From Malurus cyaneus samueli (lineage: Eukaryota; Chordata; Aves; Passeriformes; Maluridae), in the NCBI GenBank assembly GCA_009741485.1, contig CM019216.1, forward strand, positions 47,066,863 through 47,130,862: a stretch of DNA of 64,000 nt, read 5' to 3'. Below are positions 49,321 to 62,300 of this stretch, one piece after another (within the stretch, counting starts at the first letter, position 1; every line of letters starts with the position of its first letter). Both the position numbers and the translations under genes were made by a program. Below the pieces are notes generated by a model. It did not search any database, was not told the origin of the DNA, and saw only the letters and a list, made by a program, of their open reading frames with translations.

Positions 49321-49343
49321 CTAAAGTCAGCAAGGCTCCAGGT
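49321..49343 (+). other. Splice-donor-like site at the edge of the 49-50 kb CpG island
   Basis: The sequence ggctccaggtaagagtcg has a near-perfect donor (CAG|GTAAGAG, junction after 49341). It could end an alternative first exon of a + strand transcript. This is seen only as a motif; there is no transcript evidence. Confidence 0.3.
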
Positions 49344-49419
49344 AAGAGTCGTATTTTTCCCTGTCGTTTTTGGGGCGCTGGGACCTGCTCTTCCCCCCGA
49401 TATAAGTTTTCAGCGGGAC

Positions 49420-50290
49420 AGTTTTGTGTACTGTGAGGGCCGCGGGAGGACAGGGACCCTCGGCAGGTGCATCCCTCCGGGCTCGCTGGAGGGGTAGGGG
49501 GTCCCAGCCAGATCCCCTCTCCTGGCGGCCACGGCAGCCTGAGCACCCCGAACTCGGTATTTTGGGGGATGCTGCCCCACGCCCGCCACCTCCAGGGGAT
49601 CATTCAGGCGTGGCAGCCCCTGGGGCCGCCCCCCCGCGCCGCTCCCGCCGGGACGGGCTGCGGGACGGGCGCGCCGCGGGGGCGGGCCCGGCATCCCGGC
49701 ACGCATCCCGCCGCCTCCCGGCACGGCATCCCGCGGCATCCCGGCACGGCATCCCGCCGCTTCCCAGTACAGAACCCGCGGCATCCCGGCAGGCATCCCG
49801 TACAGAATTCCCGGGCTGGCGGGCGCGGGGCGCTCGAGGGCAGGACTCCGGCGCCGGGTTGAGGGCGGGGCGGCGGGCGGGGGAAGCCGGGGCCGGGAGC
49901 GGGCCAGAGGAGCGGGAGGGCCGAACTGTGGCTGCCGGGGCTGGATCGGCCGCACGGGCCGGCTGCCGGCCCGGAACATCGCGCAGGAGCGGCGGAGGGG
50001 CTGCTCTCCCTGCGGCCGCTCACCGGAGCGGTGCCGGAGACGCGGAGTGCCCAGGTACCGTGCGCGTCCCTCCCCAGCCCGGCTACCCCGGGCACCCCTT
50101 CGGGCATCGAAGGAACCGGGAGAAGTTTGGAGCAGAGGGCGAGGAGCGGTGAAGCTGCTATGGGGGGTGGTCCTGGGGATGTGATGTCCCGTGCCCGAGC
50201 ACCGTGTCCCGGGTGTTCTCCGGGACAGGTCACGGATAATCCGCCTGTGCCTCCCTGCCCTCGACTCTTCCGGACTGAGCAGGTTTAATG
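49420..50290 (+). promoter_or_regulatory. CpG island, probable PKIB 5' promoter/first exon
   Basis: Nearly 0.9 kb of very GC-rich, CpG-dense DNA in an otherwise A/T-rich 20-kb stretch. It has GC boxes (ggggcggggcggcgggcggg at about 49866) and a donor-like site at 50052-50060 (CCCAG|GTACCG). No coding region is convincing: the 242-codon + frame and the 189- and 209-codon - frames all overlap and are Pro/Arg/Ala/Gly-rich, as expected from GC bias. In other vertebrates PKIB follows SERINC1 in the + direction with a noncoding 5' exon, so I infer this island is one of its promoters. The assignment rests on synteny only. Confidence 0.5.
49685..49815. repeat. GC-rich degenerate minisatellite inside the CpG island
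   Basis: Seven to eight irregularly spaced copies of a core gcatcccgg/cg(c) alternate with ccgcctcccggcac and gtacagaa(c/t)cc. Examples are ggcatcccggcacgcatccc and cggcatcccgcggcatcccg. The period varies between about 9 and 28 bp. Confidence 0.75.
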
Positions 50291-51357
50291 TTTATTAGCG
50301 CCAGGTATTAACCTTTAGGGAAACCGCTAATCGGTGTGTTGCATAGGCTGCCTCTCATGGGGAAGGAAACTTAAAATGACTTTTTCTTCGGCAGAAAAGC
50401 AATCAGAAGTCCGCCAGGTGCGATTTTTAACTACTTCTCTTGCCTGAAATTATGTTTATGTGGTCAAATTAATCGGTGGTGACAACATGAAGGCTAGAGA
50501 GTAATTTACTGCTCAGGTATATCGCAACACATATTTGAAACATAACTGTTGTGCATAAAGTCCATCATTTAAGTTGCACGGACAAGATCATGAACAACTA
50601 ACGTGGAGTATATGGACCCAAAAGATGTTCCTAGAAAATCGGTTAAAATACATCACTGACTTTCAGCTTTCTGTGTTTGCAGGGAATGTCCTTGTACTTA
50701 GATCACGCGCAAAGCAGGAATTATTTTTCTTTCTGATTGCCACAGAATGTTGGCAGTAAGAGATTTGTTTCTTAATCCAGTTATAAATGATGCTTCTCAG
50801 CATTTGTTGAAGTTATTTGTGGACTCTGCAGAGCAGGCAAGTGTTTTTAGCAAAGAGAGAAGTAAAAGAGTATTAAAAATCCCTGAAGCAATAGATAAAA
50901 TTACTGTCTATATTTGGGGGCATTGTGGTTAGGGTTGATTAATGTTGAAATATATAGGGCATTTTGATTTACACACTATAGCTTCATCACCTTCTGTGTC
51001 TAGGAAAAAAGTTTTTGATGAACAGAGATCTTGAAAACAGCTGAAGGAAAGACAGTGACACTTTGTTTACCTTTTCTCACTGAAGAAGTCATAGGGATGA
51101 GAATGATCTGAGTTATTGAGGTTTTTTTTGTTTAAATTTGTCATATTCTCTTTGAAATTTTGAACTTGAAAATTAATGCTATGATGGTTTTGAAATATTA
51201 CATTGTAATTGATAGCAAATATATATATAAGTAAGATAATTTGAAACTTAACTAGAAATACCCATATAACTTCAAAAAGCACAGACCTTACTGTACTATC
51301 AGGGTGAAGGTTTAGTTCTGTAGCTTGATTTTTCCTGTGGGAACAGAGACCAGTCTC
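50291..51357. other. Noncoding, probable PKIB intron or flank
   Basis: About 1.1 kb of A/T-rich sequence without a recognised gene or repeat. Short open frames at 50574-50932 (+) have no family resemblance. Confidence 0.5.
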
Positions 51358-51383
51358 TTTTTTTTTTTTTTTTTTTTTTTTTT
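51358..51383 (-). repeat. T-run of 26 (possible antisense poly(A) tail)
   Basis: An uninterrupted run of 26 T on +. On the - strand it is a poly(A) run about 355 nt after the stop codon of a protein-like frame (51739), where a retrocopied mRNA would carry its tail. No AATAAA is visible in the 30 nt before it. Confidence 0.7.
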
Positions 51384-51738
51384 GTGTAGTTAGACATGTC
51401 ATGACAGCTACAAATTAAGCCAAAGAGCGTAACATATTCAGTATGCCATAAAAATATAAAATATATTTATATATAAATATATGTATACAAAATTTAAATA
51501 TCATGACAGATTTTAAAATATTGTTGCAAATCATGAAATGCAGAGAGATAGAAGGTCAGTTTGGTCATGGTGTTAATCTGTCTGAAAGTGCAAAATTACT
51601 TCCTTGTGTCCATTTGTTGGCTATCCTGTTACAAATAACATCTTCTGTTACTATACTGATGAGGGTTTTTAATGAGTCTTTGAAATTGTAACTGCTTCCT
51701 TCAATTTCTAAAACCTGGGATGGAAAATCTGTGAGGCA

Positions 51739-53040
51739 TCATTTGTATAGTTTCTTCCACCAGCTCAAGATCATACGTTCCTTGAACTCCCGCTGCACTT
51801 TTTGCTGGACTTCATTGACTTCTTTCTCCTCCTGGTGAAGCTGCCCCAGGACCTCACTCGGTACTCTGGACATGGCTTCCTCTTGACTGGCTTTGAGGGG
51901 AAAGTGAGAGAAATTGGTGTGTTCTCTCCACTTCTCAATGTCCAAAGAGCCTCCATGTACTGCAGTCTCTCCCTAAGGTGCACCTTGCTCTCTCAAATAT
52001 TTTGTGAGCAGTAGAACAGGGTTTTGGGTTGATTTGTTCCACTCTGTGGCATCCAGACTGACCACTTGGACCCATGGGATCACTCCCAGCACTGAAAGGG
52101 GAGAATTACAAAAGCAAATCCAAGTGATCTTGTCTGGTAGAAGTATTTAGACAGTCAAACATCTGTGTTGGAATGGATTAAGATTCTGGTGTTGCATTTT
52201 TACAAGGGGATCATCCAGATTTTCATTGTAGCCTAAGAGTATGGCTTAGCAGAAATCCTAGAAAGTCAGAAATGGTGATCTGTTTGTGAAAAGCTCTCAA
52301 ATCTGGCTTTCCTCACGTGAAATAATGTCTTCTGTGCTTGACTTAAGAATTCTGGTTTTAGAAGTTTTTCCCATTTTAGATTTATGCTTGTTATTTTTTC
52401 CTTTCTGCCCTGACTATATTAATTTCAGACTGATTTCCTAAGATGAAGCTAAAATAATAATAATAATGCTGTCTGACTGATAGCTCCCCTTGTTGCCTTG
52501 GTGTAATTATTTTTACCCTTGGGGATTAATTTCTGCCAATATAATTAGAAGAGCAGAGATTTCAAAATGATGAAATCTTACAAACCTCAAGACTTCTGGT
52601 GACCAGGGAGATGAGGGAGATGAGTTTGATGCCCCACTGAAGAAAGAGCTGTAGCAAGCATTCAACTTAATAGACATCAGAAAATTTCTGTGGGCGTTAC
52701 ATAGGATGCTGAGCTTTATAACTTCTGCTGTTCGAGGCTTGGTGATTACATTTTTCAATTTCTTTGCTCCTTGGGAGTGCGCAGTTGTGGAAGTTTTGAT
52801 CATGCCTTTTCTTCTCCATAGTCCTCTCAAAATAAGCTCCGTTGGTTTGAGATGTTTCTGGTAATGAGTTGTTTACACAAACACTGTCATTCCTTGACTT
52901 CATGAGCTGACCTGTTGCTTTCCTAGCCCATCATTTAATCCTTCTTGATACAGTGTTGATAGCCAATGGTGCTGTAATTGTCTTTGTTATCTTGACTCAG
53001 TGAAAGAACTCGATTTACTCTGGACACAATAAAACCTAGT
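51739..53040 (-). pseudogene. Candidate degraded retrocopy of an unidentified protein gene
   Basis: On the - strand several protein-like segments in shifting frames follow one another without obvious splice sites. Near 52.95-53.02 kb: VNRVLSLSQDNKDNYS. At 52.56-52.9 kb: a Lys/Ser-rich segment with AKKLKNVITKPRTAEVIKLS. Near 52.0-52.1 kb: VSLDATEWNKSTQNPVLLLT then KYLREQG. At 51.74-51.95 kb: LDIEKWREHTNFSHFPLKAS, VLGQLHQEEKEVNEVQQKVQ and KERMILSWWKKLYK, ending at a natural stop. The last segment is rich in Glu/Lys/Gln and coiled-coil-like. I do not recognise the parent family. Frame changes and stops between the segments argue against a working gene. It could also be chance sequence or part of an unknown repeat. 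Confidence 0.35.
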
Positions 53041-56000
53041 CTCTTCCACAATCAGTTTCTCTCAATTGGTTACAAGTTTTTGATTAGACTTTCATTTGCT
53101 TCCTACTGCCACTGCTGTTTCTTCTGGCCAAGGCTACATCGGAGTGCCCTCTTCTGCTTTCTCTACACAGCGGGATGCTGTAACACTCTCCCTGTGTCAT
53201 GACAGGAAAAGGATAAAATGGAGGAGAAATATGAAAAGTATTGTGAGTTTATCTGTCAGGACCTTTATGCATTCATGTTGCTTTTATTGGCTTTTAAGTG
53301 GTGGTTATTATTCTGAATATTTGTTATGTTACACAAACGAAGTTAAGTGTGTGTTCATAGGTAATCACCCATTTTCTCCTTCCTGCTCTTGCCAACCTTA
53401 ACAGCATCACAATACTTGTCTGTCTTTTCTCTTTCAGTATCTTACTATAAAATTACTCTGGGTAGGTTTTGTAAACGGCTTTGGGTTGGATTTGGTTATT
53501 TTTTTAAACTTTGATTTTTTTTTCTTTGAAATATTTAATAATATATTAAGTTCATTTTCTAGCTTTTTTCCTGTTGCAGACATCGTATCAACTGGGCTTG
53601 CTCTCTGGGCATGAACGGACATATATAAATGAAACAAATTTAGTAAAGTGCTCACTGGATAATGTGGATTTCTTTGATAATATTTCTCTGCATTCACATT
53701 ACACAAAGCTCTCCTGCATCTTTTATAACTTGGTATATATTAAAGCCTTCATTCCCCACTAAAGACAGACCACCATGCTTGTGCAGCAATTACATTTGAC
53801 TTTATTCTCTTGTTTTATATTAGCAAGGGGAAGGATGAGGTGCACAGTGATGTCTTTTTCTCTGGGAACAGCACAAACGTTCACATAGCACCTCGCCCTG
53901 CCTCATCCTCTCGCACTTTGGTGGAGCCAAACATCCTTCTGTGCCACAAGGACCTGACCTCGTGGCAGCCCCACACGGCTCTCCCTGCACTCTGGGTGGC
54001 TGCCACCCCAAACCCTGGGCTGGGAGCCTCCTGGCTGGCGTCAGAAACTCCCACAGCAGTTTCTCACCCCCACCCTCACCAGTGGGTGCGTTGCTCCCAG
54101 GAACGTGGGATGTAGCATCATATGTGGGTGCTACCCAGTCTGCTTCAGTTCAAATGCATCCAAGGGATGGATCTTAAAGTGTTTAACTTTTGCTGTGGTA
54201 AAAGATTGGGGAGAACATGAAAACTTGTGTCCTTACCTTGGCGGGCAGGGAAGGGCAGTGACATCCTGCAGAGTGGGGATGTGGCCTCAGCCCAAAAACC
54301 AGGGGGTGGGCTGGGGTGGGCTGAGAGCAGGAGTCCTTCACATGGCTCAGCTGTGGCCGAGGCAGCTCATCTGACTGCAGCCAAAATAACACTGTCAGCA
54401 AAAAGAGGAGATGATTTTACCAGGGTCAGGTTTGCACTGTGATGGGGAGATGTACCTTGGGCAGCCTTTGGGCGTGGAGCTCAGGCCAGGTGCACCCAGG
54501 CTGAAGCATTTGGACAGGAGGATTTCAGCTGGTTTCCCAGAGCACAGAAAGCACTGAATACATGCAGCAAAAGCTTTTCTTCTTGCCTTTGCTTTGGTAT
54601 GTGGCACACACCTTTCTGTGCAGAACCCAGAGGAAGGGGCAATTCTGTGCTGGGTTGTGCTGCAAGGACACAACTCTGAATTAAAAACCTTCCATTTTCT
54701 GTGTCCCTAGGAAAATCCCTGAGAAACAATTCCAGACCAAGGAGCACTTGCTTTTTCCTTCCTGCTTCTTCTTATTTTAATCTACAGATTAAGCAGTGTT
54801 TGCTACATATATAATGATAGCAAAGCTCTCTCTGTTGGCTTTCCCCATCCTGTCCACATATTCAATCCAACTGGGTTTGTAGTACACAGTGATGTTTATG
54901 CCTGCAGATCTGAACACCTGCTGATGCAGAACAGAGGGAATAATTTATACTGCTTTCCAGCCCCCATGGAAAAGTGGGTAACTTTTTATTTTAGTCTTTT
55001 CCAATTACCTTTGCAACTAATTTACAGCATTCTGTTGGAAATCCAGGAGCTTGTCCTGAATAACCTGGAACTGTGATTAGTAATGAAGATTTGGAGTTGT
55101 TGAAATGCCCTTGGAGGATGTGCAGCACTCAACACCATACAACTTCTGTCTGTATAAAGTACTGCCTTTTGCTCAGGCTCAACAACCCTTTAAAGTTTTG
55201 CTTTGCCTGGTTTGGAATCTTGTGTCATTTATACCCTCTAGCTGAGCACCTGACCCATCGATATTTTATATCTTCTTCACTACAAGGTACCTTGGCCTTG
55301 TTCAGACAGATGCAGAAGCAATGGCAGCTGTTAAATATTTCATACTACCTACTGAAAGTTCTCTGTGGCATCTCACTGAGTGATGCCAAAGGATTGTCAT
55401 TGAGATGAGCCTGTGCCCTTCCTCTGTCTCATCAAAAATAGCTGTAACTCCTGGGCAATACATGGTATCCTTTTTCCATAATCAATTTCTATCTAAAAAG
55501 GTGGATTTTATATTTCTTAATTAAGGGGATTTCCATTAAGTAGTGTTGGTATGATTTGTCATGGAAGTGTGTTTATATGGAGACCTTGGTATGTCTCTTC
55601 CATCTGTAGTGGACAAGGTTTGGTTGGATAACAGGGCTGAAAGAAGCAGAAGATGAGAAGATGATGTCCAGAAATTCTGTCTCTAAGTGGACACGCAGTT
55701 CTGAAAATAGTGTTTGAACTAGAATTTGCCCCATGGTACCCAGCAGAAGGATATGGTTTGACTAATGCCTTGAAGTACACACATTTCTCAGGGCTTAGCC
55801 AGCTGTGGATAGCATTGTTGGCTTTGGCAGGTAACACAGCAAGGTGTTAAATAATCACGTGACACCTCATCTTAAGTTAAATTCACGATACAGTGAGAGT
55901 GTTGAGGTTTGTTTGCTGTTTGTACGAATAGAAGTTTCGAGGACTGATTTTATAAACTGCTCTGTGTAAACGGAAAACCACCCTGGAACTGAGGAGCAGA

Positions 56001-56282
56001 GCAGAGGTCTGCAATTCTGCTGCCACTTCTTCCAGAGCATGGATGGGATGTGCCTACAGAGACAACTTGTAATGGGCAGAAAAAACACTGATTGAGCTGT
56101 AATCCTGCCTGTAGCAAAGCCAGGCTTGGACATGGGATCGTGGTTCCCAGGACACAGGGAGTCAGATGGCGCTGTGGAGCCTGTCAGTGTAGTTCACCTT
56201 TCCTGTTTCCTGCCAAAATAGGATGCACTTTCCTCCAGGGAAGAAAGCATTTTCTAGAGTATCAAAAGCTTTGTGGTTACGG
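53041..56282. other. Noncoding, no gene recognised
   Basis: About 3.2 kb. A GC-richer patch at 53830-54700 has overlapping open frames on both strands (53810-54115 +, 54395-54747 -) but no family resemblance; it may be an old unrecognised repeat. No CR1 signature was seen. Confidence 0.5.
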
Positions 56283-56350
56283 CTGGAGCAGCTGCTCCTT
56301 GAGGAAAGGCTGAGGGATGGGCTGGCTCCGTCTGGGAAGATGCCTTTGGA
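56283..56350 (+). mobile_element. Possible short CR1 relic
   Basis: The sequence ctggagcagctgctccttga, ggaaaggctgagggatgggc, tccgtctgggaagatgcctt resembles the CR1 segment coding LE.LSYEERLRELGLFSLEKR. The similarity is limited to about 65 bp and no 3' end is seen, so this is tentative. Confidence 0.35.
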
Positions 56351-59300
56351 GGTGCTGACAGCAGCCCCTGGCACCATGGGGAGGGAGGTGGTGAAAAAGA
56401 GAGAGTCAGAGACACAGAGGGTGTCAGCTGGACCAAGCCAGAGAGCTTCACATGGTGCACAAGGCAAAGAAGGTGGGGAGGCAGAGGGTGGGCTGCCCAG
56501 GGTGGCTGTGCCAGCTGCACTCTGGGGGTTTCAGCCCCAAGGGACCACAGCCCTGATCTGCTTCCTCTGACCTTGGTGCTACACTGGATCAGGGACACCC
56601 TGAGCCCCATCCAGCCTGAGCTGTCCCTTGAGCCTGTCATTCCAATCTCATATCTGAGCCTCTGAAAAGTTGCTGTGAAGTCCTTGTTAGCCATCTATAC
56701 ATGAAAAATGTAACAGTGAAGAGGAACCTTCCCTGAAAAATGTAACAGGGAAGGAGGCCAGTGACCGTACCTTTAATAAGAAATAGCAAATAAACACTAA
56801 CAACAGCATAGTGGTTTGCAGTCCCTGCCTTAAAATATCTTGCTAATACAGTCTGCCTTAAATATGGTTAAATTCAATGTTGTAAAACAATTTCTAAGTG
56901 TACTTCATGTGACCTGTTTCAGGCTTCAAGTCTAATTCAGTCTGCTGCAGCTTTTGTTCACCTGAAAAAAGCTTTCTGCAAGGCACAGTACAGTACCATA
57001 AAAATGCAAGGACTTCTGCAAACATGTTTTGCTAAAGCTTTAATGTGATTGATATGTTCTGTGTTCAAAAATGAAACATTGAACCTACTGCTTTCTTCTC
57101 AAGTAGGCATCATGTGCAGTGGTGTGATTTTGATGTTTAAAAGGTCCCTAAGTGGAGATAGAGTTCTTCCAATGTGTCTCGCTTGTTTTTCTTCTTGGAA
57201 AGGTCAGGTATTAGAAATTGTGTTGTACCATCCTTCTGATATTTTCTTTAAATGTCTTCTCAGAAGAGCTAGGTTGCAGTAAAACCTCTCAGCAACCAAG
57301 TCTTTAGAGATGACAGCCACTCATTAGTATGTTATTAAGAGTGTGAGTTGCTTCTGTTTAGCAAAAAAATACTAAAGAACCATCCCAAACAGAAAAATAA
57401 AAGCAATTGCTTCTACAATAGAGAGAGTTTCATTTAAGCAAACATCAAGCAAAAAGCTCCTCTCCATGTTGTCAAAGCTGTTCCATAAGCAGTGATTGAA
57501 CATGTGTTCCCTGAGCAACATAAAAGAGTTGGCATTAAGAAGCCAGTGGTGCTTTCAACCACTTCCCCGCTCTTCCCCATCATTACTCAGAAACTGTCAC
57601 TAAAAGTGCTTGCTGTTTACCTAGAAGAGCTTAAAAAAGCTTGAAAAGATGAGTGTGTGAGGGTTGGAGGAATATTTGTTTTCTTTCTCCTTGAACTTGC
57701 ATTTGTTTGCTGGAAAGGCTATAATTGTGGAAGGAATTAAATTGAATAAAAATAATTCTCAGCCAATTCCTAATGGAAACAACCTGTTATTGGTGTGATT
57801 GGAAGCTCTCCACTCGAATGTGGAAGGTGTTTATCATAGGGCATGTTGCTTTTAGGAAAAAGGATCACTGAAAAGGCAATGCTGTTTTTTTTTTCCATTC
57901 TGAATTGGTAGTTTTATTATTTACAGTTTGAAGAGAGAGTACATGCTGTCCACGCAGTTCCTTTTATTAATGAGTAACTCATGGTTATGTTCCTTCTCTC
58001 CTTCCAGATTCTCATTACTTACAGGTAGCTGGAAGTAGCCCTCCAAAGTAAAACAAAATAAATGGGATGGTCTATTTCTCAAACAGATTTCCCTCTCAAA
58101 CAGAGACTCAGTGTATTGCCTCTGTTCTAGCAACCTTTAAAACAAAACAAAACAAACAAGAAAAAAATTAAGTCATTATACTAATTAATTTAGTTTTACT
58201 GAGTATTAAAATAATTCCAAATGGAAACCTACTTGTAATCCCATTTAAGGAGAGAGAGTTTCTTGTTTTGAGTCAGCTGCAATCATTCTCACATCTTAGC
58301 ATGGAAATTATTACAGAAACTTAGCTATCTTGAAGGGATGTAATAAGACATTCAGCCACTTTGTTAATTGTCTGGTTAATAACTAGTTTTTGTAAAGAGT
58401 TAAAATCTGCCATGTAAAGGGAGAACAAACAAAACTGGAGGAGCCTTTAGAAGCAATTGGAGGTCTACAGAACATAGAAGAAAGCGGAACAAATTTATCC
58501 AGCTGACCAATTTTGCACATTCACATGGAGTGATATCCACCTCATGATTCCAACAACCAAAAGAGTCAATGAAAACTTCACCCTTTAATGATTTTAAAAG
58601 TTGCTTGTCCTTTCAATTTTTGTAAAAGCTAGAACCTGAACTTCTATTGCTTAAAATTAAATAAATTCTCTGGAAGAACTGAAAGAAGAGATTTAGAGAT
58701 GCACCTTTTTTAAATGAAACTTTTTTAGTTATACTTAATGGCTTGATTAGTCCTTACTATAAATATTTTAACAATGCGATTTTTCTAGGCATACATTTTG
58801 AGATGGAATGACAAATCACTTTTTCTTTAATTTGTATCTTGGCCTTGTTTCACTACCTTTTCAGAATTTAGGACAAAGCATGTAAGATTAGAGGTGAATC
58901 AAAGCAAATTGAAAAAAGGTCAATTTAAATTTGAATGGCTCAGCACCTCCCCACGGCCACTGTCTCCTCTCCTCCCAGTGCTGTTCCATTTGATTAAAAC
59001 CACCAAAAAGCAGGGATTTCCAGCTCAGATCTTTCTGTATGGCTACCTTTCAGGGTAGGATTGAGTACATTTGTCACTGCTCTATTCCTGGTTGAGAGCT
59101 GGAGAGCAGAGATAACAGCCGGCAGTGCCGTCTCTGGGGCAGAGGATGTCTCTCGTAATCCCAGTTTCCTTGTTAAGACTTTCCAGCGTCAGTGTTTCAT
59201 GGAGGAAGAGAAGTGAGGCTGACAGCCCAAGCTGCCACCTGACAGGAGTCACATTTGATGTACAGGTGGCATCAGATCCCTTGGTTGTGTCTGTGACAAG

Positions 59301-62300
59301 GGAGGCGGCCCAGCCTTCAGGCTTGGGAAAGCAGAAACTCATCAAAGGTGAGATGCAATTACCATTTGAAGTGACGCTTTTCCCAAAATGGGGATATTTG
59401 TTCAGATGTCTTCCTAGGAGCTGGCAGGGGGATCTGGCTTGGCTCCTCCTGTGCCAGTCTGAACTGCTCCAGCAAGACAGCAGGCCAGTCTATTTATACA
59501 ACTGAACAAAAGAGAGGATGATCAGACCTGGTTGTGATTTTGGGGCAAAGGCCTTGACAGCAGAACACACAGAGACATGTTCTTTGGTGGAGCATGTCTT
59601 TTTATGGCTCCATCTCCTAAGAGAGAGTGTAGCATCCAAAAGCATGAGGATAGATGGCTCATCACTACATGGGATGTGATGAGGGGGAAGATGCTCAGCC
59701 TCAGGCAGCATGGGAGCTAAAAACAGCTCCGTGTGTTTGCACAGTGCAGCACAGCCAGTGATGAACTTGGGAGAGGCTGGAGATGTTCTGGGAATGTTCA
59801 GAGGAGCAAAACCCTCGGGGCGGGGGTGAAAACCCTGAAACTGAGGAAGGAATATTATGGCATGTCCATGTCTGGTATCATTATGGCAGTTTCAAAAATT
59901 CCTAAGAAAATAAGCATATGGACTGTATAAAAAGCACATTGGCTTATTTTGGGGGAGGAATATAGACAACACTGTTCTCCTTTTTACATCTCTTCAGAAA
60001 GTGTCTTGGCACATTTTCTGTAGATTTGTGTCTCTGAATTTAGTGTGGGGAGGATGATGAGGAAGGGAAGCTGAGGTGAGGAGGAAGGGAAGTGAGAAGA
60101 GAGCACTGCTGGGATATGACAGAGTTTAGCACCAGTTTGTTTGCAGATGGAAGATGCAGAAGAGCTGCAGTGATGTGTTATATTGTCAATTATGTTTCAG
60201 TGTAGCTCTGGAGTTGTAGATCCTAGGAGAAATGCCACTCTGCACAAACATGGTACTCAGAATTTGTTGGTGAACTGTGACATCTGAAATGATGCTTCTC
60301 TAGATAAAAATAGAGCTTAACTGTGCTAAACAATTAACAAACACTTATTGCAATTCCAATTTGAATGTTTAAACTGTGAACAAAATACCAGGAAACACCC
60401 ACTAATAATTCTGTGGCATCTGCTTTCTGGAGGAAATTGTGACCTCATTTTCTAAATTAGAAGAACAAAAATAACAGTATTTTTTTTTCTCAGGTAGTTT
60501 TTTTTTCTCAGCAATAAATCACTGGAAAACAGCTCATGAACTGTCTATGCTTCTCGCCTTGGGTGCTGTGTTTACGGGGTGTGCACTTGGAAGCCTTGGG
60601 AAAGGAAGCCACCAGTGGGAGAGAGGAGCAGAGCTGAGGTGACAGAGCAGTGACAGCACAGGGAACAAGGTCTGTGGCACATGGAAAGGGCTTGAGGACC
60701 CCTGTCTGTACACTTCGACAATGGGCAGAGGAGTGACATAAAGGTCAGGATGGTTTTGGTTTGTAACCAAAACGGGCAGGATGTTTACTGAGAATGGTTA
60801 CTGGATAAATGAACATGCTTTGGCAACTGCAGTTGCTCCCAGGTGTCATCTCATGCTTTGGGAGCTGTGGCAGGATGTTCCAATGTAGGTTACTTTTCTT
60901 CTTCAAGGTAGAGGACACTTTGAATACCATTTTAAATCCGGGATAGCTCCCTCCTGCATTAAAAAAAAATAAATGAATCTGCAGAATACCAAGGCTAGAA
61001 TATTTTCTTTGGTCATAAATTTCCCATAGGAAAACTTCTCTGTATTCAACCATTTAATGCTGGGGTTGATACTGATGTTTGGGTTTAATAGGGTTTATTA
61101 AAGTATCTTCATTATTCAGATGAATAAAATTTTTCTGGTGGTTTTGCACTGAATAAGCAGCATTGTTGTGGTGGTAAGGGTTATCGAATTCTTGTCTCCA
61201 CAATTCAGGGAGAGCTGGGTTGTTATGTTGTACTGTTGGATCTGTATAACCAGAAAAGATACTGGTAATCAAACACAAATATCTGTAGGAAAGGTCATCT
61301 TAGCTGTCAGATGTATATGCCCTTTTCCCACTCGTTTTAATGGCTCTGGGGTGGACAGATTTGTTACTAATCCTTGCTTTGAATCAGCAGTGCCTACTGA
61401 GATAATGCAGGAATTGTACAGAGCTTTAGAGGGATGGATGGTTCAGATTAAAAAAAAAACAAAAAATAAACAACCAAGAAACAAAAAAGCCAAACAGATC
61501 AAAAGAGCTTTTCTATTACAACACCAAATTGATTACTTTTAATTCAGAAATTCATTTCAGCTATTCTTATTTTTCATAACTGTATCTTGAAGAAGCAGTT
61601 TCACGGTGTAACCCTGACTTTTTTCTGGGGGCTTTTTTCCTCTGGGTCTGAGTAATGAGGACATCTATCCAATTAATCCAGAATGAGCCTCAACAAAAAC
61701 CAGATGTGGGCTCACAGAAACTCCAGGCAGCATAGAAAGTGCCACCTTATGCAAGGGTGTAAACACCGCTGGATTTGGCCTCACATCTCCACCTTGGCTT
61801 GGGTTTGTGGCCATTGGTGGCCACAATTTCTGCTCACGTCTTCAGCCTTTTCTCCAGCCTGATGATGAGCCACACCTTGCTGTCAGAGTTGATTTGTGCC
61901 ATGGTCCAGGCTGTGGCACCTGAAAGATCCCTCCACACTGTGGTTTGGTGACAGGGATTGTTGTGGGGCATCCTGCATTGGAAGTGCTTTTCTGTGGCTG
62001 GAAAGTCTGGGGGTCTTTGAGGTAGGAGCAGGTTTTCTCATGAATCTCCAGCTTGTCCTTGCTGAAATGGGAAAACTTTACCTTCTGAGAGGTGAGATGA
62101 AGCCTTCAAAGCACAGAAGAGACAACTGTGTCACCAGGGAGGCTTCTTGAAAGATTGAGGAGCTCACGTCCTCTAGTGAGGCGGATGAGTGATGTGCCCT
62201 GGATTTAGCTGTGCCTACCATGTGATAATAGAAATTCATTGTGAAAAGTTTATGATCCCAGAAACACTCACTGACAAGGTAAGGGTTCTGCCATTACACA

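Noticed and set aside
49410..50233. Open frames of 131-242 codons on both strands in the 49-50 kb CpG island
   Set aside because: Overlapping, Pro/Arg/Ala/Gly-rich frames on opposite strands reflect GC bias and a repeat; no family resemblance.
53810..54747. GC-rich patch with overlapping frames as an exon cluster or LTR
   Set aside because: No consistent reading frame, splice sites, LTR ends or recognisable family.
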